Of a stretch of 64,000 bases of DNA, positions 17,059 to 25,865 are shown in pieces. This DNA comes from Clostridium aquiflavi (GTDB taxonomy: Bacteria > Bacillota > Clostridia > Clostridiales > Clostridiaceae). The notes beneath the pieces are model-generated. The model worked only from the letters and a program-made list of their open reading frames with translations. It was not told the origin of the DNA and did no database searches. Where the stretch lies: assembly GCF_031344075.1 (NCBI RefSeq), contig NZ_JAVJAN010000018.1:1-64000 (forward strand), read 5' to 3'. Position 1 is the first letter of the stretch. Every line of letters begins with the position of its first letter. Made by a program: the position numbers and the translations under genes.

Positions 17059-17220
17059 TTATTATATTATCATTGTAATTCCACTTTTTCAATTAATATT
17101 TTTCAATATTTTCTAAATTGTGAATTTTATCTTAATTATTCAATTTATTTATAATAAAATAAATTTTTCCCTTGTATAATACTTGAAAATTAAAATATGT
17201 GATGATATACTTAATTCAAG

Positions 17221-17262
17221 AAAACGATTTATATTGTTTTTTGTACAAGCTTATATCGTTTT
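17221..17262. promoter_or_regulatory. Inverted repeat between the divergent chemoreceptor and sugar genes
   Basis: AAAACGAT at the left end and ATCGTTTT at the right end (17255-17262) form an imperfect inverted repeat around TTGTTTTTTGTACAAG. Half-sites share the ATCGTTT core of the nearby operators, so this may be a further regulator site or a weak hairpin. Confidence 0.35.
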
Positions 17263-17264
17263 TA

Positions 17265-17276
17265 GGAATCGTTTCC
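17265..17276 (+). promoter_or_regulatory. LacI-type operator 1 of the sugar ABC operon
   Basis: GGAATCGTTTCC lies about 185 nt before the binding-protein start. It is an exact copy of the site at 17407-17418. LacI/GalR-family regulators and CcpA bind such near-palindromes. Confidence 0.6.
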
Positions 17277-17383
17277 GATATATTTTATTAATATTTTTAT
17301 TTTTCTAATCACAGTAAACGAATTCAAATGTTAAATATAAATTAAAGGTAAAAAAGATAGGCATATATTTAATATTATTCGTA

Positions 17384-17418
17384 TATAATTTAGTAACATG
17401 TATTTCGGAATCGTTTCC
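17384..17418 (+). promoter_or_regulatory. Probable -10 box and operator 2 of the sugar ABC operon
   Basis: TATAAT at 17384-17389 is followed 17 nt later by GGAATCGTTTCC (17407-17418), placing the operator just after the expected start of transcription, a usual position for repression. I see no clear -35. An AGGAGGGG ribosome site precedes the ATG at 17462. Confidence 0.55.
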
Positions 17419-17461
17419 ATATATGGTTATATAGTCAACTATTTTATAGGAGGGGTACAAA

Positions 17462-18754
17462 ATGAAATTAAGAATGAAAAAAACATTATCAACAGTATTA
17501 GCAGCTTCACTTCTATTAGGTACAGTAGCTGGTTGTTCATCATCTAATGCTGGAAATAGTGCTAAAAAGGATGGAAAAGGAAAAACAGTTAGAGTGTTTC
17601 AATTAAAAGTTGAAATCAATGATCAATTAAAAGAACTTGCTAAAAAATATGAAGATGAAACAGGTGTTAAGGTAGATATAACTTCTGTTGGTGGTGGTGC
17701 TGATTATGGTGCTGCACTAAAAGCTGAATTCCAAAAAGGTACTGAACCTGATATATTCATGATTCAAGGTGCTGGAGATTACGGTGTATGGCAACATAAA
17801 ATTGATGAATTAACTACTGAACCTTGGGTAAAAGATGCAGTTCATGGTACATTAGATACAGTTACAGTTGATGGTAAGGTTTATGGTATGCCTGCTGCAA
17901 CTGAAGGCTATGGATTAATGTATAATAAAGATATCTTAGATAAAGCTGAAATAGATCCTGCTTCTATAGATACTTTTGATAAATTAAAAGCTACATTTGA
18001 AAAATTAGATTCTATGAAAGCTGAATTAGGAATAGACAATGTAGTATCTTATACAACTAAAGAAACTTGGGTTACTGGTAACCATACTTTCAATATTCCT
18101 TTAGCAGTACAAGATAATCCTACTCAATTTGTTAAAGATTATATTGATGGAAAAGCTGACTTTGTTAATAATCAATATTTTAAAGATTGGATGAACTTAG
18201 TTGAATTACTTGTTAAATATGGCGGGGGTGCTACTCTAGATACAATAGATTATACTACTCAAGTTGGTAACTTTGGAGCATCACACAAAACTGCTTTCTT
18301 ACATCAAGGTAACTGGACTAGTAAAGATTTAGCTGGCTTAGACGCAAACTTTCCTAAAGGTTTTATTCCATTAGCAATTAACAATGATCCAAAAATAAGT
18401 GGAAGTATTCCTGTTGGAGTACCTATGTACTGGGTTGTTAATAAAGATTCAGCTGTTAATAAAGAAGCTAAAGATTTCTTAAATTGGATGGTAACTAGTG
18501 AAGCTGGACAAAATTCTCTAGTAAAAGATATGAAGATGATTCCTGCATTCACAAACTTCACAGTTGAACCTGAAGATGAATTAGCTAAATCTATAGTTGA
18601 ATTCAACAAAGCTGGTAAGACTATTCCTTGGGCATTCACAAATCTTCCTGATGGATTCACAATGAATAATATTGGACCTGTATTCTCTAAATTTGCCAGA
18701 GGAGAAATTGATAAAAATCAAATGCTTCAACAATTACAAGATGCTACTAAATAA
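17462..18754 (+). CDS. Sugar ABC transporter substrate-binding lipoprotein
   Basis: The 430-aa protein has a lipoprotein signal with lipobox LLGTVAGC (Cys 25). A family-1 solute-binding fold follows: KKYEDETGVKVDITSVGGG near residue 60, then EFQKGTEPDIFMIQGAGDYG and KVYGMPAATEGYGLMYNKDIL. It captures a sugar, probably an oligosaccharide, outside the membrane and hands it to the two permeases downstream (CUT1 type). A 95-nt structured repeat separates it from the permease genes. The operon has LacI-type operators. No cognate ATPase is encoded, so a shared MsmX-type ATPase is likely. The sugar is not determined. Confidence 0.9.
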   Translation: MKLRMKKTLSTVLAASLLLGTVAGCSSSNAGNSAKKDGKGKTVRVFQLKVEINDQLKELAKKYEDETGVKVDITSVGGGADYGAALKAEFQKGTEPDIFMIQGAGDYGVWQHKIDELTTEPWVKDAVHGTLDTVTVDGKVYGMPAATEGYGLMYNKDILDKAEIDPASIDTFDKLKATFEKLDSMKAELGIDNVVSYTTKETWVTGNHTFNIPLAVQDNPTQFVKDYIDGKADFVNNQYFKDWMNLVELLVKYGGGATLDTIDYTTQVGNFGASHKTAFLHQGNWTSKDLAGLDANFPKGFIPLAINNDPKISGSIPVGVPMYWVVNKDSAVNKEAKDFLNWMVTSEAGQNSLVKDMKMIPAFTNFTVEPEDELAKSIVEFNKAGKTIPWAFTNLPDGFTMNNIGPVFSKFARGEIDKNQMLQQLQDATK

Positions 18755-18768
18755 TGTTTTTTAAATTT

Positions 18769-18863
18769 AGCTCTGTTTTAGCAGAGTGTTGATATATGCA
18801 TAAGCAAAGTGAACTTAGTAATTGAACTTATTGCATATATTAACACACATTTAAAACAGAGCT
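18769..18863 (+). repeat. Long hairpin repeat, copy C, inside the ABC operon
   Basis: Perfect 12-bp outer arms (AGCTCTGTTTTA at 18769-18780, complement at 18852-18863) enclose a second stem (GTGTTGATATATGCATAAG paired with the segment ending TATTAACAC). The loop contains AAGTGAACTTAGTAATTGAA. The core matches copies A and B. Between the binding-protein and permease genes it may stabilise the upstream message or act as a partial terminator. Confidence 0.65.
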
Positions 18864-18983
18864 AAAAATTAACTTCATAAGGAGATTACTTTACCTTATG
18901 GATGTTTATCATTACATATAGCATTAATTACACATAAGTTGTATTTGTATATATAGTGATTTTTATTACAAAGGAGTGAAAAT

Positions 18984-19850
18984 ATGAAAAAGAATAGTAA
19001 AGAACAAAGAGACTTTTGGCTTTTTATAGGTCCATGTTTGTTCTCTCTTATCATGGTAGTAATAATCCCTTTCTTTATGGGTATTTATTACACATTTACA
19101 GACTGGAATGGTGCTAATCCAAAATATGGTTTCGTTGGATTTGAAAATTATTTAAGTATTTGGAAAGATACTCAATTTCTTTATTCATTTAAAATAACAA
19201 TTCTATATACTATTGCAAGCGTAATTACTATTAATTTAATTGGGTTTGGACTAGCATATATAGTTACTAGAAATTTAAAAACTAAGAATATTTTAAGAAC
19301 TGGTTTCTTCATGCCAAACTTAATAGGTGGATTAATTTTAGGATTTATATGGCAATTTTTATTCAACTCTGTATTTACTTCAATTGGCCAAAACATAGGT
19401 TCATCATTCTTAGGAACTTCACTATTACAAAATCCTGGTACAGCAATGTTTGCAATGTTAATAGTTGCTTCATGGCAATATGCTGGATATATAATGGTTA
19501 TTTATGTTGCTTCCCTTGAAAATGTACCTACTGATTTATTAGAGGCTAGTCATATTGATGGAGCTAATGGCTTGCAAACCTTCAAACATATTACAATTCC
19601 TATGGTAAGACCTGCAATTACAGTATGTTTATTCTTAACATTAGCTAATTCATTTAAAATGTTTGATTTAAATTTCTCTTTAACATCTGCAAAGACAACT
19701 GAAATGTTATCTTTAAATATATATAGGGAAGCTTTTTTAGTAAACAACATGGGCGTAGGACAAGCAAAGGCTATTATTTTCTTTATATTTGTAACTGCTG
19801 TCTCATTAACACAAGTGTACTTTAATAAAAAGAAGGAGGTAGAAGCATAA
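18984..19850 (+). CDS. Sugar ABC transporter permease (MalF-type, CUT1)
   Basis: The 288-aa membrane protein has about six spans (FWLFIGPCLFSLIMVVIIPF at the start). The permease coupling loop EAA motif appears as LEASHIDGANGLQTFKHITIPM near residues 188-210. It pairs with the next permease to form the channel for the sugar bound by the 17462-18754 lipoprotein. An AAGGAGTG ribosome site precedes the ATG. It overlaps the next gene by one base (TAATG), so the two are translationally coupled. Confidence 0.93.
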   Translation: MKKNSKEQRDFWLFIGPCLFSLIMVVIIPFFMGIYYTFTDWNGANPKYGFVGFENYLSIWKDTQFLYSFKITILYTIASVITINLIGFGLAYIVTRNLKTKNILRTGFFMPNLIGGLILGFIWQFLFNSVFTSIGQNIGSSFLGTSLLQNPGTAMFAMLIVASWQYAGYIMVIYVASLENVPTDLLEASHIDGANGLQTFKHITIPMVRPAITVCLFLTLANSFKMFDLNFSLTSAKTTEMLSLNIYREAFLVNNMGVGQAKAIIFFIFVTAVSLTQVYFNKKKEVEA

Positions 19851-20755
19851 TGAAAACAAATGTTGTAGAAAACACTAGTAGTTCACCTAAAAAAGCCAAA
19901 AAATTATCAACATTAAATGGATATAGCCGTAAATTAGGCGTATTAGAAATACTAACATGGATTGCATTAATAATTTATCTAACTCCTTTTTACTTAATGT
20001 TTATAAACTCTTTTAAAACTAGAAGAGAAATCTTTGTAAATACAACTGGTTTACCATCTACATGGAACTTTATCAATTACTTAGACGCTATTGATAGAAT
20101 GCATATGACTAGTGCTTTCATCAACTCTATCATAATAACTGTTATAAGTGTTGCTTTAATAATTTTATTTTCTTCAATGGCATCTTGGGTTTTAGTTCGT
20201 AATGAATCTAAGGCCAGTAAAATTATATTTTACTTATTTGTTGCTGCTATGGTAGTTCCTTTCCAAGCTGTAATGTTACCACTTGTTAAATGGATGGGCA
20301 TTTTAGGCATCGATTCCATTAATTTTAGCATGTTAGGTACACATTATGGATTAATCTTTATGTATATTGGATTTGGATCAAGTATGAGCATATTCTTGTA
20401 CCACGGTGTAATAAAAGGAATTCCTAAAGAAATTGAAGAGGCTGCTATCATAGATGGTTGTAGTAAATGGAAAGTTTTCACTAAAGTAATTCTTCCACTT
20501 TTAAAACCTACTACTGTAACTGTAGCTGTATTAAATGGAATATGGGTATGGAACGACTTCTTGCTACCATTCTTAACTGTCAATGGTAAGATAAACACTA
20601 TTCCACTTGCTATGAATAATTTCTTTGGTGCTTTCTCAAAACAATGGGAACTTGCAATGGCTGCTTTAATATTAGCTATTATCCCAATAATTATCTTTTA
20701 CTTCTTTGTACAAAGACAAATTATTCAAGGAATCGTTCAAGGCTCTATCAAATAA
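19850..20755 (+). CDS. Sugar ABC transporter permease (MalG-type, CUT1)
   Basis: The 301-aa membrane protein has a cytosolic N-terminus and about six spans. The EAA loop reads IPKEIEEAAIIDGCSKWKVFTKVILPLL near residues 190-217, and a conserved VWNDFLLPFL follows. It is the second half of the CUT1 channel and starts on the last base of the previous gene's stop. A strong terminator follows at 20768-20794. No ATPase gene lies in the operon. Confidence 0.93.
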   Translation: MKTNVVENTSSSPKKAKKLSTLNGYSRKLGVLEILTWIALIIYLTPFYLMFINSFKTRREIFVNTTGLPSTWNFINYLDAIDRMHMTSAFINSIIITVISVALIILFSSMASWVLVRNESKASKIIFYLFVAAMVVPFQAVMLPLVKWMGILGIDSINFSMLGTHYGLIFMYIGFGSSMSIFLYHGVIKGIPKEIEEAAIIDGCSKWKVFTKVILPLLKPTTVTVAVLNGIWVWNDFLLPFLTVNGKINTIPLAMNNFFGAFSKQWELAMAALILAIIPIIIFYFFVQRQIIQGIVQGSIK

Positions 20756-20767
20756 AATTATGTGTAT

Positions 20768-20794
20768 AAAAAAAGGGCGTTATGCCCTTTTTTT
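20768..20794 (+). terminator. Terminator of the sugar ABC operon
   Basis: AAAAAAAGGGC, loop GTTAT, then GCCCTTTTTTT. It is symmetric and can also stop transcripts from the minus-strand channel gene. Confidence 0.9.
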
Positions 20795-20902
20795 AGTTGA
20801 GAGTTGAGAATTTACAGGTTGAAAGTCCTAAATATCTTCTTTAAAAATTATATTTTAAAATTCCAATAAAAAATTTTTTTATTTACTCTCCACTTTCCAC
20901 TC

Positions 20903-21787
20903 TCAATTCTCACCTTTATTATTAGTATAAGATAATATTGTACTTAAAAATATACCTATACATATTACACTCGTTATAGCTATAACCACAGCCATAAGTT
21001 TAGCTTCTACTGTAACTGGCACTATATCCCCATAACCGATTGTAGTAAATGTCATTATTGTATAATAAAATAGATCAATATTACCACTTACATTTGTATA
21101 AGAATCTGGTGAAATACTATTTATAAAGCAAACACCTAAAAATAAATTTATTATTATAAGTATAATTATTAATATAGCTGACACTAGTATACTATTAAAA
21201 CTATTTTCTTCCTTTATTTTAAGAGTTGCTGGATTTCTTATAACATTAACAAGTACCTTTAAATTTAATATGTAGCATATGACAACTCCTAACAATCCTA
21301 TTATGTAATTCTTTTTAAATTCATCAGGTAACAATATTAATATAGTAAAATATGAACTTAATATAAAATAAGATAAAAGCAAGTCTATCTTAGTAGTTTT
21401 GTCTTCAACTCTATGAAATATAGCATGTATTCTACTTATAATTAATAATACATATCCAACAGAATAATGTATTACAGTTATTATTCCTAATATAAGTACC
21501 AATTTAACTAATAAATCCAATCTATGTGCTAAAAATAAGTCAAAATTTTTAATTATACCTACTGATACTGTTATACTTATAAAAAATTCTGCCCCTATTA
21601 ACATAATAATTTGACCATTTCTAAGTAATAAAGATTTTTCTTTAAATAAATTTCTGTACGTTCTATTGGTCTCCTTTAATACTTTTTTGATTTTTTTATA
21701 TATACTAACATTTCTATTAAGATTTCTTAAAAATATAATAATTATTGCTATTATTGTAGTTAGTATCATAAAGATTCTACCCATCAT
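20903..21787 (-). CDS. Potassium channel family protein
   Basis: This 294-aa membrane protein has several N-terminal spans (ILTTIIAIIIIFL; GQIIMLIGAEFFISITVSVG; LVLILGIITVIHYSVGYVLL) and a C-terminal pore module. The pore helix and selectivity filter TFTTIGYGDIVP lie near residues 241-252, followed by a final helix AVVIAITSVICIGIFLSTIL. The GYGD filter is the hallmark of K+ channels. It lacks a cytosolic RCK/TrkA domain and a clear Arg-rich voltage sensor. Four such subunits would assemble in the membrane. It is followed by the sugar operon terminator, shared between the convergent genes. Confidence 0.85.
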   Translation of the reverse strand: MMGRIFMILTTIIAIIIIFLRNLNRNVSIYKKIKKVLKETNRTYRNLFKEKSLLLRNGQIIMLIGAEFFISITVSVGIIKNFDLFLAHRLDLLVKLVLILGIITVIHYSVGYVLLIISRIHAIFHRVEDKTTKIDLLLSYFILSSYFTILILLPDEFKKNYIIGLLGVVICYILNLKVLVNVIRNPATLKIKEENSFNSILVSAILIIILIIINLFLGVCFINSISPDSYTNVSGNIDLFYYTIMTFTTIGYGDIVPVTVEAKLMAVVIAITSVICIGIFLSTILSYTNNKGEN

Positions 21788-21801
21788 TAAACTCTCCTAC
21801 T

Positions 21802-22008
21802 CTATCTTCTTTTCATATTTCTAATTATATTTTTTTCATCTTTATCAACTCTATATGATTCTATAATTTTTTGTAGAGTTTTATTATAAGTAAAATCATC
21901 TAATTCATTACTCTTTAAATATTTCATAGTTTTTTCAGGATATTTAATATAACATATTGAAATAGCCCAAGCTTCAAATATTTTTTCTTTTATATACTGT
22001 TTATCCAT
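21802..22008 (-). pseudogene. Truncated DNA alkylation repair (AlkD-like) C-terminus
   Basis: The 68 residues (EAWAISICYIKYPEKTMKYL, then LDDFTYNKTLQKIIESYRVD) look like the last helices of AlkD-family DNA glycosylases (normally about 230 aa). The N-terminal three quarters are absent. It retains an AAAGGAAA ribosome site and an ATG, so a peptide could be made, but it lacks the fold needed for base excision. It is 14 nt upstream of the channel gene, probably on the same transcript. I recall the match from the family and have not run a search. Confidence 0.6.
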
Positions 22009-22251
22009 AATATATAAATTTCCTTTCTAAATTTTTTCCTTAATTATCTACATTATATTATACAGGAAAATATTCCTTTATTTTAGACTGTATTTTTGTT
22101 AAATGCTTATATACATTGATAATGTCAACATATTCATTTAAATTGACAACATATTATATTTTATTCCATTTTTTACATTATTTTAATTTAGAGGTATAAT
22201 ATTTATATATTATTTAAATATTAATTTTAGTTATTGAAAGGATAATAATTT

Positions 22252-23490
22252 ATGAAAAGACTATTTACAATTCTTCTATCTACCTTAATGTTATTTTTAA
22301 TAGGATGTAGTCCCAGTACTCCTACTTTAAGTAATACTGAAAATTTAAAACCATTAAGTACTGAAGAAAAATTAGAGGATTTTGAATATATGTATAAAAT
22401 TCTAGAAGAAAACTATCCTTATTTTGAAGTTAACAAAAGAATGAATAATTTAGATTGGTTATCCAAAAAGGATGATTATATTTCTATGATAAAAAATACT
22501 ACTGATGATATAGACTTTTTTAATACATTAGAAAAAGTTTTATCTGATCTTAACAATGGACATACTGATATGATTTCCAAAGAAAGATTTTCTCGCCTTA
22601 AAGCTTTATATGAGCAAGATCGCAAATCTAATAAAGCATGGGTAAAAAAATTAAATGAACATAAAGTGCTTCAAAGATATGCCTTTAATTCAAATGATAA
22701 AAATTCTGATTTATCTTCATCTAATAAAGATAAGATAACAAAAGATAATATAAATACTAAAATATTTGAAGAAGGTAAAGCTGCTTATCTGTCTATAAAA
22801 TCACTTAATAGTTTTAATATAGAAAATGATTTTAAAATTATACTTCCATTTTTAAAAGAAATAAAAGACTATAAAGGATTAATTATAGATATAAGAGGTA
22901 ATGGTGGTGGAGATACACGTTATTGGACTGACAATCTTGTCCCTGCTTTAATAAATGAGCCTTTGAGTAGTTCAAATTACACAGTTTACAGAGGCGGAAA
23001 TTTAACTGAGGAATTTGTTCAATGTAGATGGAATGGTGGCTATAAAAATTTTAATTCTATTTCTGATATAGATAAAGAAAAACTAACAAATCCTCCTAAA
23101 GAATTAAAAGAAGATTTTAAATATTACTCTGCTGACACTATAAATATTTCACCAAAAAACCCTATTGATTTTAAAGGTAAAATATATTTACTAGTAGATA
23201 AATATGTTTTTTCTTCATCAGAAGCATTTGCAAGCTTTGCAAAAAATACTAAGTTTGCTACATTAATAGGTGAAAAAACTGGTGGAGATGGCATTGGTTC
23301 TGACCCTGCAATAGCAGTTCTTCCTAATAGTGGTTATATCTTTAGGTTTCCTAAAGAAATGGGATTAGCTGCTGATGGCAGTTGCAATTTTGAATGTAGA
23401 ACAGATCCAGACATAATCATTGATGCTACAAAAACTTTAGATTTAAAAGATGATAACTCGATTCAAAAAGCTATAGAACTTATAAATTAA
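22252..23490 (+). CDS. S41 family (C-terminal processing-type) peptidase lipoprotein
   Basis: The 412-aa protein has a lipobox (LMLFLIGCSP, Cys about 19). A tail-specific-protease-like domain follows: DLNNGHTDMISKE near 102, YKGLIIDIRGNGGGDTRYW near 205, the nucleophile region YVFSSSEAFASFAKN near 320, and LIGEKTGGDGIGSDPA near 342, which supplies the general-base lysine. No PDZ domain is obvious. It probably cleaves unfolded or specific proteins at the outer membrane face. It is monocistronic and convergent with the autolysin gene, sharing a bidirectional terminator. Confidence 0.85.
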   Translation: MKRLFTILLSTLMLFLIGCSPSTPTLSNTENLKPLSTEEKLEDFEYMYKILEENYPYFEVNKRMNNLDWLSKKDDYISMIKNTTDDIDFFNTLEKVLSDLNNGHTDMISKERFSRLKALYEQDRKSNKAWVKKLNEHKVLQRYAFNSNDKNSDLSSSNKDKITKDNINTKIFEEGKAAYLSIKSLNSFNIENDFKIILPFLKEIKDYKGLIIDIRGNGGGDTRYWTDNLVPALINEPLSSSNYTVYRGGNLTEEFVQCRWNGGYKNFNSISDIDKEKLTNPPKELKEDFKYYSADTINISPKNPIDFKGKIYLLVDKYVFSSSEAFASFAKNTKFATLIGEKTGGDGIGSDPAIAVLPNSGYIFRFPKEMGLAADGSCNFECRTDPDIIIDATKTLDLKDDNSIQKAIELIN

Positions 23491-23494
23491 TTAA

Positions 23495-23537
23495 AACCTC
23501 ATAAATAGTTATTGTGATTAAAACTATTTATGAGGTT
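23495..23537. terminator. Bidirectional terminator between S41 peptidase and autolysin
   Basis: A 16-bp perfect stem (AACCTCATAAATAGTT and complement) with an 11-nt loop lies between the two convergent stop codons. Confidence 0.85.
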
Positions 23538-23540
23538 ATA

Positions 23541-25589
23541 TTATTTATTTGATATTATATTAAAATTTTCATCAATTGCTTCTGCAATTGCCTTTGCAAC
23601 TTTCTTTTGATAATATGAATCTGCACATCTCTCTGCTTCTTCAGTATTGGTTATAAATCCAACTTCAACTAAGACTGCTGGCATATTAGTATTTCTAAGT
23701 ACAAATAATGTACGTTCAGAATCACTCTTAGCTCCACGATTTTTAGTATCTATGACTTTTACAATACTATCATTTATAACTTTAGCCATTTTTTTGCTTT
23801 TTTCAAGTCTATTATAATCTAAATTCCCACCATACTTATCATCTTTAGGTGCAGTGCTATAATAAGTCTCAACCCCTTTAGCAGTTTCTACTGCTGAATT
23901 ATGATGGATGCTTATAAAGAAATCGGCATTTTCATCATTAGCAGTATCTGTTTTATGAGAAAGACTTGCTGTTAAAGATCCATAAGATGGTCTTTCTTTA
24001 GCTTTTCTTGTCATTATTACATTAAATCCTCTATCTTCTAATTCACTTTTAAGTTTAGATGCAACTTGTATATTTAAATCTGTTTCACTATAGGTTGTTC
24101 CATCGATTTTATTTTCAGATCCATAATCTTTTCCATAATCATGACCTGCATCTATAACTATTGTTTTCTCTTCTGAATTTTTATCATTATCCTTCTTCAT
24201 ATCTTTGTCTTTATTTTTATCATTATACTTATTTGATTCTTTATCAGAAGATAAACCCAATCTCTTACCATCTAAACCAATAACATATCCACCTATCACA
24301 CTATCTACTATCATTTTTCCTGTATTTCCATCTAAATAATAATTATCTCCATTGCTTAAAATCCAACCTTTTGCTAATGATCCATCATCATTTAAGAAAT
24401 ACCAATTGTTATCAACATTAATCCAGCCTTTTGCCATGGCTCCAGTGTCATATAAATAATAACTTGTTCCATTAATATTTAACCAACCTATTTGCATATC
24501 TCCACTTAAACTGAAGTAATACCAATAATTATTGACTTTTTCCCAACCAACTTTCATTGAACCACTATTATCAAAATAATATATTTTATTGTTTATCTTA
24601 TTAAGTCCATTCACCATAGCCCCACTATCTTTTAAATAGTACCATGTACCATTAATGTTAAGCCATCCTTTTGCCATAGCTCCTGAGCTTTTTAAGTAAT
24701 ACCAAGTGTTATTTAAGTTTATCCAACCATTTTTCATATATCCATTTTGATCTAAATAATACCAATTTCCATCTGGATTTATCCATCCATTAGCCTTTGT
24801 ATTATCTGATTTATAATATAACCAATATCCATTTGCATATTTCCAACCAATATTAGATGAAATATTAACATTATCACTATTTTGATTATTAGTAACTTCA
24901 TTTATATTGGGTAAACTAGGCTTATTCTCTGGAATTGCTGGATTAGGTAATACATTTGATGAATTACCTTTATCATCACTATCTTCTACTTTCGCTCCAG
25001 AATATCTTAATAAATCATTATAAAGAGCATTTACTTCTTTACCATATGTAGAACTTGGAGCCCAAACACCACTTAATTCTTTAACTGTTTTTGCTTTTCC
25101 TTTTATAGTTCTAAAATTTCTTGGATCATAGCTGTCACTTTTAGGATATCCCTTGGCACCTGCATATAATGCTAAGTGATCCATGTGAGCTTGTACTCCT
25201 TCATCCCAATTATCAAATTTTTCATGGGCATTTTTATCATTGTCATCTCCACCTGCTGCTGTCTTAAGCCCACACGGATTATTATAACTTTCATCTAAAA
25301 CACCAGTAAAATTACCATATCCAGTTTCTTTAGCTGATTGTACATATGCTATTGCTGGATTTACATCACCACAATCCTCTGCATATTCCCAATACAAATC
25401 TGCTAAACCAATAAAGGTCTTAGTTGCACCTTTAGATTTAGCCCAATTTTTAGCTTCTTTTACTGTTACATCATTATCTGATATTATTTTATTATCATTA
25501 CTTGCAGCTTGTACATTCATTGTTGGAATACCAATAAACATTATTGCAACAGCAAATATAACAATAGTAAGTTTCTTCTTAATATTCAA
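23541..25589 (-). CDS. Modular autolysin: glucosaminidase, choline-binding repeats, amidase
   Basis: The 682-aa exported protein has a signal peptide (1-28, ending NVQAAS). A glucosaminidase domain (about 45-195) contains AYVQSAKETGYGNFTG with the likely catalytic Glu. About eight choline-binding/cell-wall-binding repeats (about 248-450) have the pattern GWxxxNxxWYYLxxxGxMxxGW. A charged linker (455-480) is followed by a zinc N-acetylmuramoyl-L-alanine amidase, Amidase_3 (483-680): IVIDAGHDYG, then SETDLN, then FFISIHHNSA and a closing VLVEVGF. It cleaves both glycan and peptide links of peptidoglycan and likely acts in cell separation or wall turnover. Confidence 0.93.
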   Translation of the reverse strand: MNIKKKLTIVIFAVAIMFIGIPTMNVQAASNDNKIISDNDVTVKEAKNWAKSKGATKTFIGLADLYWEYAEDCGDVNPAIAYVQSAKETGYGNFTGVLDESYNNPCGLKTAAGGDDNDKNAHEKFDNWDEGVQAHMDHLALYAGAKGYPKSDSYDPRNFRTIKGKAKTVKELSGVWAPSSTYGKEVNALYNDLLRYSGAKVEDSDDKGNSSNVLPNPAIPENKPSLPNINEVTNNQNSDNVNISSNIGWKYANGYWLYYKSDNTKANGWINPDGNWYYLDQNGYMKNGWINLNNTWYYLKSSGAMAKGWLNINGTWYYLKDSGAMVNGLNKINNKIYYFDNSGSMKVGWEKVNNYWYYFSLSGDMQIGWLNINGTSYYLYDTGAMAKGWINVDNNWYFLNDDGSLAKGWILSNGDNYYLDGNTGKMIVDSVIGGYVIGLDGKRLGLSSDKESNKYNDKNKDKDMKKDNDKNSEEKTIVIDAGHDYGKDYGSENKIDGTTYSETDLNIQVASKLKSELEDRGFNVIMTRKAKERPSYGSLTASLSHKTDTANDENADFFISIHHNSAVETAKGVETYYSTAPKDDKYGGNLDYNRLEKSKKMAKVINDSIVKVIDTKNRGAKSDSERTLFVLRNTNMPAVLVEVGFITNTEEAERCADSYYQKKVAKAIAEAIDENFNIISNK

Positions 25590-25789
25590 TATTATTCATC
25601 CCCTTTTATGTTATATTTTAACACTAAATACATGTTTTAACTACATAATATTCCCTTGTAATATATTAATTTTTTATTAAGACTACGTTTTAAATATGCG
25701 TGGATATATGCAATAGATTAAGTGGTATTATAATTTGGCTTTAAGAATTCTTAATTTGAAATTTATTTACTTATACAAAAAATTCACAA

Positions 25790-25822
25790 AAAAAGACCAT
25801 AAATATTTGATTTATAGTCCTA
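25790..25822 (-). terminator. Terminator after the PilZ gene
   Basis: On the minus strand GACTATAAAT, a short loop and ATTTATGGTC (one G-T pair) are followed by seven Ts. Confidence 0.65.
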
Positions 25823-25865
25823 AATTTCATAATAAAATTTTATTTTACTTATATATATTTCAAAA

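Noticed and set aside
17462..20755. A missing ATPase as a sign that the ABC operon is broken
   Set aside because: CUT1 sugar transporters in Firmicutes often lack their own ATPase and share MsmX-type proteins.
20797..20915. Purine-rich arms (TTGAGAGTTGAGAATT and its partner near 20900) as an insertion element
   Set aside because: The inverted match is short and imperfect; it looks like a common simple intergenic repeat and I cannot define ends.
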